From Steroidobacteraceae bacterium (GTDB lineage Bacteria; Pseudomonadota; Gammaproteobacteria; Steroidobacterales; Steroidobacteraceae), in NCBI GenBank assembly GCA_019187495.1, contig JABAQN010000029.1:62001-126000 (forward strand): DNA of 64,000 nucleotides, given 5' to 3'. Each line of letters begins with the position of its first letter. Position 1 is the first letter of the stretch. This document shows positions 17,405 to 26,056 of this stretch, piece after piece. Below the pieces are notes generated by a model. That model was not told the origin of the DNA and did no database searches. It worked only from the letters and a program-made list of their open reading frames with translations. The position numbers were made by a program, and so were the translations under genes.

Positions 17405-17614
17405 CTATCCTTTCTTCTTAAGGACTTCGGACGATCTCTTCAGATCACGCTGTTTGTACGAACCCGCTCTTGCGACCACGTCCCGGATCGTTGATACCGA
17501 CACTCCGTACTGGCGCGCGACCTGCGTGAGCGTTCGTCGGCTGCGATACCAGGCCAGGATCTCGGCCACTTGTTCATCCGTGAGCACCCGCGGCCGGCCT
17601 ATCGTGCTCGTCAT
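17405..17614 (-). CDS. Small helix-turn-helix protein
   Basis: A 69-residue protein, MTSTIGRPRVLTDEQVAEIL then AWYRSRRTLTQVARQYGVSVSTIRDVVARAG. It resembles the C-terminal HTH of resolvases and Hin-type recombinases without the catalytic part (GRPRxLT..Q...I......G.S...IA...GVS..T). The start at 17614 is chosen for GGGAG 8 bases upstream. Stand-alone HTH proteins of this type are common regulators in ICEs. The structured repeat copy 3 lies 67 bases upstream. Confidence 0.75.
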   Translation of the reverse strand: MTSTIGRPRVLTDEQVAEILAWYRSRRTLTQVARQYGVSVSTIRDVVARAGSYKQRDLKRSSEVLKKKG

Positions 17615-17680
17615 GACCGTCTCCCTCGTCATTGCCTGACAGGCGAGTTGCCTGCGGCAAGCGAAGGGCACGGACGCGCA

Positions 17681-17762
17681 CAGCCGTCACAGGCTGGCCG
17701 AAGGCCACTCGGCGAGGCGCGCCTTCGCGCGTCATGGCGCCTTGACGGCGAGCACGCCGTGC
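17681..17762 (-). repeat. Structured intergenic repeat, copy 3
   Basis: This is the partner of 11071-11152 (71 of 82 bases identical, no gaps). GCCGTCACAGGC pairs with GCCTTGACGGC, TGGCC-GAA-GGCCA is retained, and the variable block forms GCGCG-CCTT-CGCGC instead of the copy 2 sequence. So pairing is kept while bases change. It lies upstream of the small HTH gene. Confidence 0.65.
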
Positions 17763-17860
17763 CAGACTGACGCAGCAGGCAAGTCGCCCCAGTGAGATAT
17801 GGAGAGGGATCCGATGAATCTGGCGGCGGCGCTGCACCAACGCCTCCCGCGAGCGCGCGC

Positions 17861-19018
17861 TCAGCGTTGCGGAATAGCTTCGGGGCCCGCTCTGTCCGGG
17901 ACCCGGGTTGTGCGAGCATCTTCCTGTAGTGAGGGCTCCTGCGTCTTCGAACGCAGCCGCGCGGGCGGTAGCGGTGCCCCGCTCTCCAGTGTCTTGGCCA
18001 GGCCTTCACGAACGGCGGCTAGGAAGGTGGCGCGGGCAGTGGGGTCTGTGAACGATTGCGCGAGCAGCTGCGCGTGCTGAACATAGAAGTAGGCATTCTT
18101 GAGCGGCGGATGCACGCGTGCGGCATCAACGGGATGGCTCTTCTCATCGCGCAGCATCCGAGCGCTTGCCGACAACGTCTCCCAGTGCGGGCTGCGCTCC
18201 ACGACCCAGCGATTGCGGTAGGCGGTTTTCTCGCGTTCGACGATCTCGCCCGTACGTTCGTCGGTCTCGTGGATTTTGATCGTGACCGGCACGCGCCCGA
18301 TGGTGCGCGCTCCGACGCGATCGCCGATCTGCGGGCGCGTGGCGCTCTCGGCCAGGGCGCGCTTGAGGTCCTTGCCCCAGAGCATGCGCAGACGCCCGCC
18401 CTGATTGAGTTGTACGTAGTAGGACTCGTCCCGATCGGGGAGGAACTCGTAGCGCGCGACCCCGTGCTCCACGAGCGTTCCACTGACGAGTTCGGGTTCT
18501 TCGGCTGCCGTCGATCGCTCTCCTGGACGGGCATCGGCCGTGGGAACGGCCGATTGAGGCTGTGGCTCGGGAACAATCGCCGCGGTCGATGGGTCGGCGC
18601 GAGCCGCCATGCGGCGGCGCCTTCGTTCGCGTTCCTCCTTCGAGGGCTGGTATCCCGCGATCACCAGACCCCGCTCCTCACCTGCCGCCCAGGCACGTTG
18701 TCGGAACTGCTCGCTGCCACTCACCGCGAGTCGCGTCCAACCCCGCGCCTGCGCAATCTCTACCATCGACTTCACGACCTCGGTGTTCTCGCTCGGGGTC
18801 ACGAGGCTACGTCCCCGGTCAGCAAATGCCACGGTTCCATCCGGGAATCGGTAGGTGGTTCCGTCAACCCGATACAGGCGACGCACCGCTTCGGGCACGG
18901 CGCGCGAGGGCGGCGAGCTGCGCGTGAACCAGCCGGAGGCGATCGAACTCATCCCAAGTGTGTTGCCGCCGCCGCCGGCGCGGCGCGCCTCCTCGTCTAC
19001 GCTGTCCATGGAACTCAT
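17861..19018 (-). CDS. LPD7-domain protein (relaxase-associated domain, separate gene)
   Basis: A 385-residue protein. Residues about 40-130 (VPEAVRRLYRVDGTTYRFPDGTVAFADRGRSL then SENTEVVKSMVEIAQARGW and LAVSGSEQFRQRAWAAGEERGL) form the LPD7 domain usually found at the C-terminus of TraI/VirD2 relaxases. The second half is another conserved region (LVEHGVARYEFLPDRDESYYVQL, WGKDLKRAL) with an Arg/Glu-rich tail. Here it is a free protein, coupled by a 4-base ATGA overlap to the coupling protein gene, and may join the relaxosome to the T4SS (inference). It is the last gene of the virB operon. Confidence 0.85.
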   Translation of the reverse strand: MSSMDSVDEEARRAGGGGNTLGMSSIASGWFTRSSPPSRAVPEAVRRLYRVDGTTYRFPDGTVAFADRGRSLVTPSENTEVVKSMVEIAQARGWTRLAVSGSEQFRQRAWAAGEERGLVIAGYQPSKEERERRRRRMAARADPSTAAIVPEPQPQSAVPTADARPGERSTAAEEPELVSGTLVEHGVARYEFLPDRDESYYVQLNQGGRLRMLWGKDLKRALAESATRPQIGDRVGARTIGRVPVTIKIHETDERTGEIVEREKTAYRNRWVVERSPHWETLSASARMLRDEKSHPVDAARVHPPLKNAYFYVQHAQLLAQSFTDPTARATFLAAVREGLAKTLESGAPLPPARLRSKTQEPSLQEDARTTRVPDRAGPEAIPQR

Positions 19019-20961
19019 GCGGGTGCGCCTCCCACCTGCTCCATGAACGCCGCTGCGATCGCGAGCGGATCGGGGCTCGGGGCCTCCAGCATCTCGAGAA
19101 TCCGGCTCGAGGTCAGGAAGTCAGCGAGCTGAAGCTCCTCGAGGTGCTCGAGATCCTCCATCGTGGCCTCCCGCAAGGGAGGGTTTGCGCCGGCGACGGG
19201 CTTTCGCGAGGGGGTAGTACGCCGTGATTGAGCAATCGCGGGCTCGATCGGAATGGGTGCCACGATCGGCGCCGACTGCAGCCGTTTGAGGAACCTCGGA
19301 TCGCGGAAGTACCGGATCTTGCGACAGCGGATCGGCGGCAAGCCCTCGTAGAATACGAGCGCCTGCTCGGTCCCGATGTCCTTCACTTCCTGGGGCAGCA
19401 GCAACGCACGCCGCTGATGACTTTCACTGACCTGGGGCGGCTTGCGCGCTCCCCAGCTCCAGCGGGATTTCGATTCGGTGCGGGCCTTGACCGTGGTGAA
19501 CCCGAGTTCGTCGGAGATCTCCCGCGCATCCGCGAAATCCTTCGGCGCAAAGACGATGCGGGCCGCCAAGGACTTCAGCATGGTCTCGGCGTTGTTCATC
19601 CCATACACCTCGCGCAGCTGCGAGGGCGTCTGGATCACGAGCAGCACGCGCACGTTGTATCCCGGCAGGTACGAGATGGCCTCCGCCATGATCGGGATGC
19701 GCCCAAGCGCCGTGAACTCATCGAGCAGCATCATGACGGCGTACTTCAACGCCGGGTTGTGCTCGGGGAGTTCCCGGGTCTGCAGCCCGATGGCCTGCTG
19801 GAAAAAGAGGCTCAGCACGGGCCGCAGGCGATGCAGGTCATCGGGATTGACGCCGACGTAGATGGACATCGGCTTCGTGCGCAGCTCACGCAGATCGAAG
19901 TCGTTGGCCGCGGTCGCGGCATCGAGAATGGGGTTCAGCCACAGATCCAGGCGACTCGTGAACGTCTTGCGGATGCTGCTCGCGGTCACGGGCGCCAGAT
20001 CGATGACGTCATAGAGCGCGCGCACGCACTCGGCCGAGAGCGGATGCTCGTGAGCCTGCCGGCCTTCGATGACGCGCTTCCAGTGCTCTCCGAACCCCTC
20101 CTCCGCGCTCGCCATGCCCTGGCGCAGCACCTCCCCGATCGTTTTGGGCATCGAGGGCGTCTCGAACAGATATAGCGCAATGCCTAAGAACAGCGAGCGC
20201 GCCGAGGCCGTCCAGAAGGGATCCACATTCGGGGGATCGGGATAGAGCATCTCCGCAATGCGCTGCAGATCGTTCACGCGCCGTCGGGGATCCGCCGACA
20301 CATAGAAGAAGGGATTCCAGCGGGCGGTGCGGCCATCTTCGGCGAAGGGATCAAACAGATGACAGGCCTGGCCGCCGGCCACCCGGGCGCCGGCGGTCAG
20401 GGACCAGTTCTCGCGCTTGATGTCGACGCAGACGAGTGAGCCCGGCCAGTTGAGGGCGTTCGGGATCACGACGCCGGTGCCCTTGCCCGCACGCGGTGGG
20501 GCGGCCAGCGCCACGCCCTGCTGACCCGCGAGCATGAGGTAGCGCCCGGGCACCTCGCCCAGGATGATGCCCTCGCCGCCCAGGAGGCCGGCGCGCGCGA
20601 GCTCGCGCCGCGTCGCAAATCGCGCCTCGCCATGGAGTGATCGGGGCCTCGGTCGCAGCGCCGCGAACAGTGCCAGCGAGATCGCGCCGTAGCCGATCGC
20701 GAGGCTTGTCCAAAGCATGCGACGCACACGGGGATCGTGGCCCTGGTGGAATGCGATCGTGGCCACGCTGCGCAGCCCTGCCCGTTCACCCTGCCCCGAC
20801 AGCCACTCGAGCAGCACGATGCCGGCCAGATACTGGCCCAGGAGCAACGCCGCAACGAGACCTAAGATCACGCGCGCGGCACGGGAACTGCGGATCGACG
20901 CGCCGCGAGTGCGGGGCGCCTGGCTAGGCGCGCAGGCGAGCGGCGCGGCGCTCGGGCGCAT
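19015..20961 (-). CDS. virD4: Type IV coupling protein VirD4/TraG
   Basis: A 648-residue inner-membrane ATPase that recruits the relaxosome to the secretion channel. Two TM segments lie near residues 31-53 and 84-101. Walker A APPRAGKGT is at 154-162 and Walker B is in VMMLLDEFTALGRIPIM. TraG-family segments include NWPGSLVCVDIKRENW, RWNPFFYVS and QTPSQLREVYG. Its start overlaps virB11 by 38 bases. Confidence 0.95.
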   Translation of the reverse strand: MRPSAAPLACAPSQAPRTRGASIRSSRAARVILGLVAALLLGQYLAGIVLLEWLSGQGERAGLRSVATIAFHQGHDPRVRRMLWTSLAIGYGAISLALFAALRPRPRSLHGEARFATRRELARAGLLGGEGIILGEVPGRYLMLAGQQGVALAAPPRAGKGTGVVIPNALNWPGSLVCVDIKRENWSLTAGARVAGGQACHLFDPFAEDGRTARWNPFFYVSADPRRRVNDLQRIAEMLYPDPPNVDPFWTASARSLFLGIALYLFETPSMPKTIGEVLRQGMASAEEGFGEHWKRVIEGRQAHEHPLSAECVRALYDVIDLAPVTASSIRKTFTSRLDLWLNPILDAATAANDFDLRELRTKPMSIYVGVNPDDLHRLRPVLSLFFQQAIGLQTRELPEHNPALKYAVMMLLDEFTALGRIPIMAEAISYLPGYNVRVLLVIQTPSQLREVYGMNNAETMLKSLAARIVFAPKDFADAREISDELGFTTVKARTESKSRWSWGARKPPQVSESHQRRALLLPQEVKDIGTEQALVFYEGLPPIRCRKIRYFRDPRFLKRLQSAPIVAPIPIEPAIAQSRRTTPSRKPVAGANPPLREATMEDLEHLEELQLADFLTSSRILEMLEAPSPDPLAIAAAFMEQVGGAPA

Positions 20962-21982
20962 ACCAGATCTCCTTGATCACCCGCTCGTGTCCCTCGATCC
21001 CGAATTGGATGACGATGTCGATCAGGTGATGCAACAGGTGCTTGATGTCGCGGCGGGAGAGCTCGCGGCCGCCGGGGCTCTCCTTCACGAGCAGCGTCAG
21101 CTGCTCGAACGCGAGTTCGGCACTGGAGGCATGGACCGACGTAATGGAGCCCGGATGTCCGCTGTTGGCATTGCGTAAGTAATCGAACGCTTCCTCCGAG
21201 CGCAGCTCGGCCAGCAGGATCCGATCGGGCTTCATCCGAAGGCAGGCTTCCAAGAGCTGCTTCGGCGTCACCTGCGCTCGACCTTGGTCGTCCTTGGAGT
21301 AGAAGAGCCGGACATGGTTCGGGTGGCGCGAGAGGATGAGCTCGGGTGCATCCTCGATCGTGATCAGTCGCTCGCAGGGCGCGATCTCCTGAATGAGCGC
21401 CTTCGTCCAGGTCGTCTTGCCGGAACCCGTGGGGCCCGACACGATGATGTTCTGGCGCGCCCGCACGGCCTCTCGCATGAACGTCTCGAAATCCCCCCGC
21501 CGAAGCGAGCCCGACAATTGCTCTTCATGGTCACCGCCCTCCGCGCCCGCGAGGCGCGTGCGACGGAAGATCCCGCGCGCGGCGAGCTGCTCCAAGCTCC
21601 ACAGTTCGCTCGACGGCCGGCGGATCGAGATCGCGACCGTGCGCTGCGGCGTCACCGGCGGAATTGCGAGCTGCACGCGCTCGCCCGACGGGAGCGAGGC
21701 CGACAATAAGGGCGAGGTCTCGTCGACCCGCTGGCGCGAGGCATTCGCCACCAATTTGGCAAACCGCAGTCCCCACTCGAACGTGCCCGCGAGAAAATCC
21801 TGCCTCACCCAGCCCTGAGCGCGCTCCAGAAACAACTCGCCGGGGCGGTTGATGCACAGCTCGCGCACCTGCGGGTCATCAAGGAGCGCCCGAATCGGCT
21901 CGAGTACGACCTCGAGCGAGGAGCGCGTCGCGACCGCAAGGGGCAGCACGATGACCTTCGAATCAGCGTCGGGCGAGTTCAT
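20924..21982 (-). CDS. virB11: VirB11-type secretion ATPase
   Basis: A hexameric cytoplasmic ATPase of the conjugation channel. From the ATG at 21982 it has 352 residues: an N-terminal domain, then Walker A GPTGSGKT (183-190), the Asp box ITIEDAPEL, Walker B (RILLAELRSEEAFDYLR) and the His box GSITSVHA. It ends with IKEIWYAPERRAA. The start at 21982 (MNSPDADSK) is preferred to an upstream one; both overlap or abut virB10 (stop at 21963). It sits in the usual place between virB10 and virD4. Confidence 0.94.
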   Translation of the reverse strand: MNSPDADSKVIVLPLAVATRSSLEVVLEPIRALLDDPQVRELCINRPGELFLERAQGWVRQDFLAGTFEWGLRFAKLVANASRQRVDETSPLLSASLPSGERVQLAIPPVTPQRTVAISIRRPSSELWSLEQLAARGIFRRTRLAGAEGGDHEEQLSGSLRRGDFETFMREAVRARQNIIVSGPTGSGKTTWTKALIQEIAPCERLITIEDAPELILSRHPNHVRLFYSKDDQGRAQVTPKQLLEACLRMKPDRILLAELRSEEAFDYLRNANSGHPGSITSVHASSAELAFEQLTLLVKESPGGRELSRRDIKHLLHHLIDIVIQFGIEGHERVIKEIWYAPERRAARLRA

Positions 21983-23204
21983 ACACCCCCCGAAAATCGA
22001 TGTCGCGTGCCACGAGCACCTGGATCGCCTCGCCATGTGCTTTGCGTACCGTGGACGGGATGTTGACCGTATCCTTCAAGATCTCGGTCATCACGTCACT
22101 CGCCATCCGCGGACTGTAGATCACGGTGTTGCCGTCCCCACCTTGGGCTTCGGCCACCGCGATCTGGATAGCCCCTTCCACGACGCTGATCAGCATCGCG
22201 GCGCCAAAGCGCTCCCAGAAATGACGATCGACTGCGCCCTCGAGTCCCGAGCGACCGAGTGAGTCCGTACCTGGAGAGGCCAGCGGTACCACGACGCCCG
22301 AGGGCGTGCGCGCTTCGCTCCAGGCGACGAACACCCGCGCCGTGCCTCGTTGAACTTCGCCGCGCGTCTCCCCAATCAACTTCGTGCCGCGCTCGAGCAG
22401 CACGAGCGTCCCATCCGCGCTGAACGTGTCGACCGCCGTGATGCAGGTGGTCATGCCGGGAAGCGAGGAGTCGATGGCCGTCTCAAGCGTGCAATCGATG
22501 AACGCCCCCTTGCCCAAGAGCCATTGTCTGGGCGGCAGGCGTTGCGCGAAGCGCAGTTCAGTGGGCGGTACGTTCAGGGCCTCCTGCAGCGCGCTGTGGG
22601 GAAGGGCCGGGCCCGCGTTCGAGGTCTGTTCAGTCATGGGACGTCCTCCCGCCATGTGCTCGAGTGCTGGATCCCCCATCGGCAGACTTCCGAGCGAAGC
22701 GCCGCTCGCGAACACGCTGCCGCCGAGCTGGCGCACAAGAGCCGGTGGCAATGCCGGCGCACCCGTGGCAGATGCGCTCGCGAGAGGGGAATCGATCGGC
22801 ATGGGCGGTGGCGCCCCCACAATGCTGCCGGCCCAGGTGGAAGACGGCGAGCCCGAGGGCATCGCGTCCGCGGCCGGCGCGCTACTCGCCGGCGTAGCTT
22901 GCGGCGAGGAGGACTGCGGTAAGGGACCCAGCGGCGGCAGGATCATTTCGCCCTGCGCCTGCTTTTGGGTCGAGGCAGATTGCGCGCTGGCCGCCTCGCG
23001 CTGCTTCGCAAGCAGGCCCGAGTAGTACCAGACGAGCAGTCCACCGCCGATGGAGAGCAAGAGCAACAGCGCAAAGATCGCACTCAATCGCGACCCCCAG
23101 GAGCGCTCGCGATTGACGGTCCCCAGCGGTCTCTCGATGGGTGGGGCCTCATGAGGGGCATCGCGATCGCCCGAGAGGGATTCGGACGCAGCGACAGCGT
23201 TCAT
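21963..23204 (-). CDS. virB10: VirB10 (TrbI-like) channel-scaffold protein
   Basis: This protein spans both membranes in the T4SS core complex. It has 413 residues: a cytosolic N-terminus, one TM helix (RLSAIFALLLLLSIGGGLLVWYYSG, about 38-62), a Pro/Ala/Ser-rich periplasmic linker, and the conserved C-terminal domain with KGAFIDCTLETAIDSSLPGMTTC, VLLERGTKLIGETRGEVQRGTARVFV and WSEARTPSGVVVPLASPG. Its start overlaps the virB9 stop by 4 bases (ATGA). Confidence 0.95.
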   Translation of the reverse strand: MNAVAASESLSGDRDAPHEAPPIERPLGTVNRERSWGSRLSAIFALLLLLSIGGGLLVWYYSGLLAKQREAASAQSASTQKQAQGEMILPPLGPLPQSSSPQATPASSAPAADAMPSGSPSSTWAGSIVGAPPPMPIDSPLASASATGAPALPPALVRQLGGSVFASGASLGSLPMGDPALEHMAGGRPMTEQTSNAGPALPHSALQEALNVPPTELRFAQRLPPRQWLLGKGAFIDCTLETAIDSSLPGMTTCITAVDTFSADGTLVLLERGTKLIGETRGEVQRGTARVFVAWSEARTPSGVVVPLASPGTDSLGRSGLEGAVDRHFWERFGAAMLISVVEGAIQIAVAEAQGGDGNTVIYSPRMASDVMTEILKDTVNIPSTVRKAHGEAIQVLVARDIDFRGVYELARR

Positions 23205-24028
23205 CGCCCGCTCTCGCGGAGCTGGCGATGCACGGCGGGCGAGATGGTCCCGGTCGGCAGCGCGAGGCCTCCGCCCACCCAGGCTTCGTTCGAGATACAG
23301 GCGACGAGGGATCCGCGTCTCAGCACAAACTGCCTCGCCACCCGATGAATGACCACCTCCTCGCCTTGGAGGTGGAAGTTCACGAGCGACTCGGCGCCGG
23401 GCGACTCGCTCACGAAGATCGCCGGCATCGCGGCACGCGGGGGAAATCTCAGGTGCGTGTGCACGCCGTTGTCCCAGGCGGCGAGGGGTTTCAGGGCCCG
23501 ATCGCCACAGAACCCATAGCGCTCGTTGCGCGGGTTCGCGACGGGACCCATCTCGAGCGCAGCTTGGAGGTCCGCCTGCTTCTCGCGTTCAAGGGCTGCG
23601 CTCAAGGCCTGCAGCGACGGACTCTTGGGATAGCGGAACTGCACGGCATAGATGCGCCCGGCTTCCGGGTCGCTGTACGCGCCGCGCGACGCGCTGTAGT
23701 CGAAGTGATAGACGCGACGATTGGTCAGCACCGTAAGGTTCGTCGCGACCGGTGCCGCCTTGGGCTTGATGAAAAGGTGATTGCCCTGGGCGACGAAGGT
23801 GAGCGCATCGAGATCACCGGCCCCGAGCCCCATGAACATCTCCCCGGGCTCGAACTCGAGATCCATCTGATAGCCCACGACGCCGGACAATCGATAGACT
23901 TCGCCCTCCTGATAGTTGACGAAGCGCAGTCGTGCATCGCCTGCACCGCGCGAGGGCGTGACCTCGGCTTGCGCGAGCAGCGCACTTATCGCGAGACAGC
24001 CGGCCAGCAGAGTCTTTGGGAGAGTCAT
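23201..24028 (-). CDS. virB9: VirB9 (TrbG-like) outer-membrane core protein
   Basis: A periplasmic/outer-membrane component of the core complex. Its 275 residues begin with a signal peptide (MTLPKTLLAGCLAISALLAQA). N-terminal strands follow (RFVNYQEGEVYRLSGVVGYQMDLEFEPGE), then FIKPKAAPVATNLTVLTNRRVYHFD, and a C-terminal domain that binds VirB7 and VirB10 (RYGFCGDRALKPLAAWDNGVHTHLRFP). The start overlaps virB8 by 4 bases. Confidence 0.95.
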   Translation of the reverse strand: MTLPKTLLAGCLAISALLAQAEVTPSRGAGDARLRFVNYQEGEVYRLSGVVGYQMDLEFEPGEMFMGLGAGDLDALTFVAQGNHLFIKPKAAPVATNLTVLTNRRVYHFDYSASRGAYSDPEAGRIYAVQFRYPKSPSLQALSAALEREKQADLQAALEMGPVANPRNERYGFCGDRALKPLAAWDNGVHTHLRFPPRAAMPAIFVSESPGAESLVNFHLQGEEVVIHRVARQFVLRRGSLVACISNEAWVGGGLALPTGTISPAVHRQLRESGR

Positions 24029-24795
24029 GGCGTTGCGTCCGACTGAGGTGTGGTTCCGTGTGAGGCCGTGAGCTCCGGCTGGCCCGCACTCCCCTCAGCG
24101 ACCTCCGGCTCCGTGTGATACGCCACCACCCGAAAGCCGAGCGGGTTCCAGCGCCGCAGTCGCGGCTCCCCGCTCGGATCCACGTACGCGTACTGGATCG
24201 CCGCGATCCAGTGCGAGAGCGTGGGTTCGGTGGCCCCGGCCGAGCGCAGCTCGCGCACGAAGCGCACCTGCGCGAGATCCTTCACACCGCTCCCACGGTC
24301 AAAGAACGTCACCGCCTTCACCTGCACGCGCACGGTGCTGCCGTCCTTGTAGCGTTGCAGCGGCGAGTTCGGGTTATCGGGGGTCCAGAGCGAGAGCCAC
24401 GCCTGGTTGCGCTGCGGGCTGTGGAAGGCCCCGCACTCCTCGTAGTCGCTTTCCGCTGTAGCCAAGGTGAAGCGCTCGCACGTGGCCACGTAGTGCGTGA
24501 GGAAGTAGCGAGTCACGACCTCGCTGACCTCGGCGCCGCCTTCATAGCGCGGCACCACATCCACGATCCCCGTACTGCGATCCACGCGCACGAGGAACGG
24601 TTCGACACTTTTCAAGGGCATGAGCGCCACCAGCGCCACGCTGGTGGCCACCGCACAGGTCCACCCGCCCCCCGCCGTCCACCACGCGATACGGGCCGAG
24701 CGGTGCGCAACGCGCACGCGATCGGCCTCCCAGCTGCGAGCCTCCTGCAGATACGCCTTCACGCTCCCGTCCTCGCCCAGTGCGCTGCGCTTCAT
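24025..24795 (-). CDS. virB8: VirB8 inner-membrane assembly protein
   Basis: A bitopic protein with one TM helix (IAWWTAGGGWTCAVATSVALVALMPLK) and a periplasmic NTF2-like domain (VEPFLVRVDRSTGIVDVV, VTRYFLTHYVATCERFTL, WIAAIQYAYVDP). The start at 24795 (MKRSALGEDGSVKAYLQEARSWEADR) overlaps the virB7 stop by 4 bases and gives 256 residues; the longer frame only copies virB7 in another register. The C-terminal tail is extended and acidic. Confidence 0.92.
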   Translation of the reverse strand: MKRSALGEDGSVKAYLQEARSWEADRVRVAHRSARIAWWTAGGGWTCAVATSVALVALMPLKSVEPFLVRVDRSTGIVDVVPRYEGGAEVSEVVTRYFLTHYVATCERFTLATAESDYEECGAFHSPQRNQAWLSLWTPDNPNSPLQRYKDGSTVRVQVKAVTFFDRGSGVKDLAQVRFVRELRSAGATEPTLSHWIAAIQYAYVDPSGEPRLRRWNPLGFRVVAYHTEPEVAEGSAGQPELTASHGTTPQSDATP

Positions 24796-24986
24796 GGCGA
24801 GCGCTTCCGGGCATGAGCGGGTGGCGCCGTCGTGGGCACGGCCGACATGTTGATCGGCTCGAGTCTCCCCCGGCACTCCGGTAGGTGAGACGAAGTGCTT
24901 TGGCAGGCTGCGAGCAGCGTGGATGCGGCGAGACTCCAGACGCCAATTCGCAGGACACCTCGCCATGGGTTGCGCGATCGATGCAT
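24792..24986 (-). CDS. virB7: VirB7-like lipoprotein
   Basis: A small 64-residue protein with a signal peptide and lipobox: MHRSRNPWRGVLRIGVWSLA followed by ASTLLAACQ, the Cys being the lipidated residue. VirB7 proteins are poorly conserved, so the call rests on the lipobox and position between virB6 and virB8. An ATGA overlap with virB8 supports it being a real gene. A further in-frame start 18 bases upstream is possible. Confidence 0.8.
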   Translation of the reverse strand: MHRSRNPWRGVLRIGVWSLAASTLLAACQSTSSHLPECRGRLEPINMSAVPTTAPPAHARKRSP

Positions 24987-25000
24987 GGAAGCCTCCCCGT

Positions 25001-26029
25001 TCACGGTCGCCGCTCCGAGCTCAAAGCACGGATACGATTGAGGTGGGTGGAACGCAGCGCTTGGGTGCTGTCGAGCCAGCTGCGACGCATGAGCTGACCC
25101 GACATCCTCGGCAGGCTGTCCCAGCGGTTGAAATCGCGATCGAGCACCGCGCCACGCAGGAACTGGCCCGAAGAGCGCGTGAGGACATGCGTCGCGCGAG
25201 AGAGGCCGTGGCTCACGAGTCCAAAACTCGAAAGCGCCAACCCACTCGCGAGTCCCGCTGACATCGGCATCACCTGGCGCATGACGAGGAAGATCAGCCC
25301 GGAGGCCAGCCCTACTCTCGCGGCATGCGCAATGGTGATGCCCTCACCCGCCGCGAGTGCCTGCGTGGTCGCAACCGTGAGCAGGTTCATCATCAGCGCC
25401 GCGGTCAGCACGGAGAGCACGGAGATCAGGGCATAGTTCGTGAGCTGGGCAAGCCAGGCCTCGAAGAAGCGCTTAGTGGAATCAAAGAGCAGCAGCGCGA
25501 TGAAGAGCGGCCCGATCGCGAGCAGTACCGAGAGCGCAATGCGCGCGAGCGCCATCAGGAAGATCGTGTAGATGGCGGTCAGACCCACGATCAGGTACAC
25601 GAAGAACCCGGCGAGGTAGTACGAGAGATCGCCGTCGAAGAATCCGCCTTTCTCGATCAGGTGCTCGGCGGCCTCGCCCCCGTTGAAGAGGATCTCATCG
25701 ATGGTAGTCACCGGATCACTGGCCCCGGCGATGAGCGCCGCGAGCTCGCGCGGCGCCTGCAGGAAAGTGTCGACCAGGACGGGACCGTAGAGCCACAGGC
25801 GCAGTCCCACCCCCAGCACGAGAGCGAGCTTGAGGATCCGCAGCACGCCGTATCCCACCGGCTCATCGATTTGCCCGCGCAGCTGCAGGAAACCCCAGAC
25901 GATCACATAGAGCACGCCAAGGGTGACCACCGCAGGCTCAATGGCCGCGGCAATCCGCGCGGTGTTGGTCCCGATGTAGGTCGAGAGGATCGCGGTCAGC
26001 CAGGCATCGAACTCAGCGAAGAAGCCCAT
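25001..26029 (-). CDS. virB6: VirB6 (TrbL-like) polytopic inner-membrane protein
   Basis: A 342-residue channel component with about six hydrophobic segments (AAIEPAVVTLGVLYVIVWGFL, LKLALVLGVGLRLWLY, YYLAGFFVYLIVGLTAIYTIFLMALARIALSVLLAIGPLFIALLLF, ALISVLSVLTAALMMNLLTVA, GLASGLIFLVMRQVMPMSAGLASG). The conserved GPLFIALLLFDSTKRFFEAWLAQL is the TrbL/VirB6 signature. It lies between virB5 and virB7 as in standard MPF-T operons. Confidence 0.93.
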   Translation of the reverse strand: MGFFAEFDAWLTAILSTYIGTNTARIAAAIEPAVVTLGVLYVIVWGFLQLRGQIDEPVGYGVLRILKLALVLGVGLRLWLYGPVLVDTFLQAPRELAALIAGASDPVTTIDEILFNGGEAAEHLIEKGGFFDGDLSYYLAGFFVYLIVGLTAIYTIFLMALARIALSVLLAIGPLFIALLLFDSTKRFFEAWLAQLTNYALISVLSVLTAALMMNLLTVATTQALAAGEGITIAHAARVGLASGLIFLVMRQVMPMSAGLASGLALSSFGLVSHGLSRATHVLTRSSGQFLRGAVLDRDFNRWDSLPRMSGQLMRRSWLDSTQALRSTHLNRIRALSSERRP

Positions 26030-26056
26030 GGAGGTGTGCTCCGTGACGAAGCTCGG

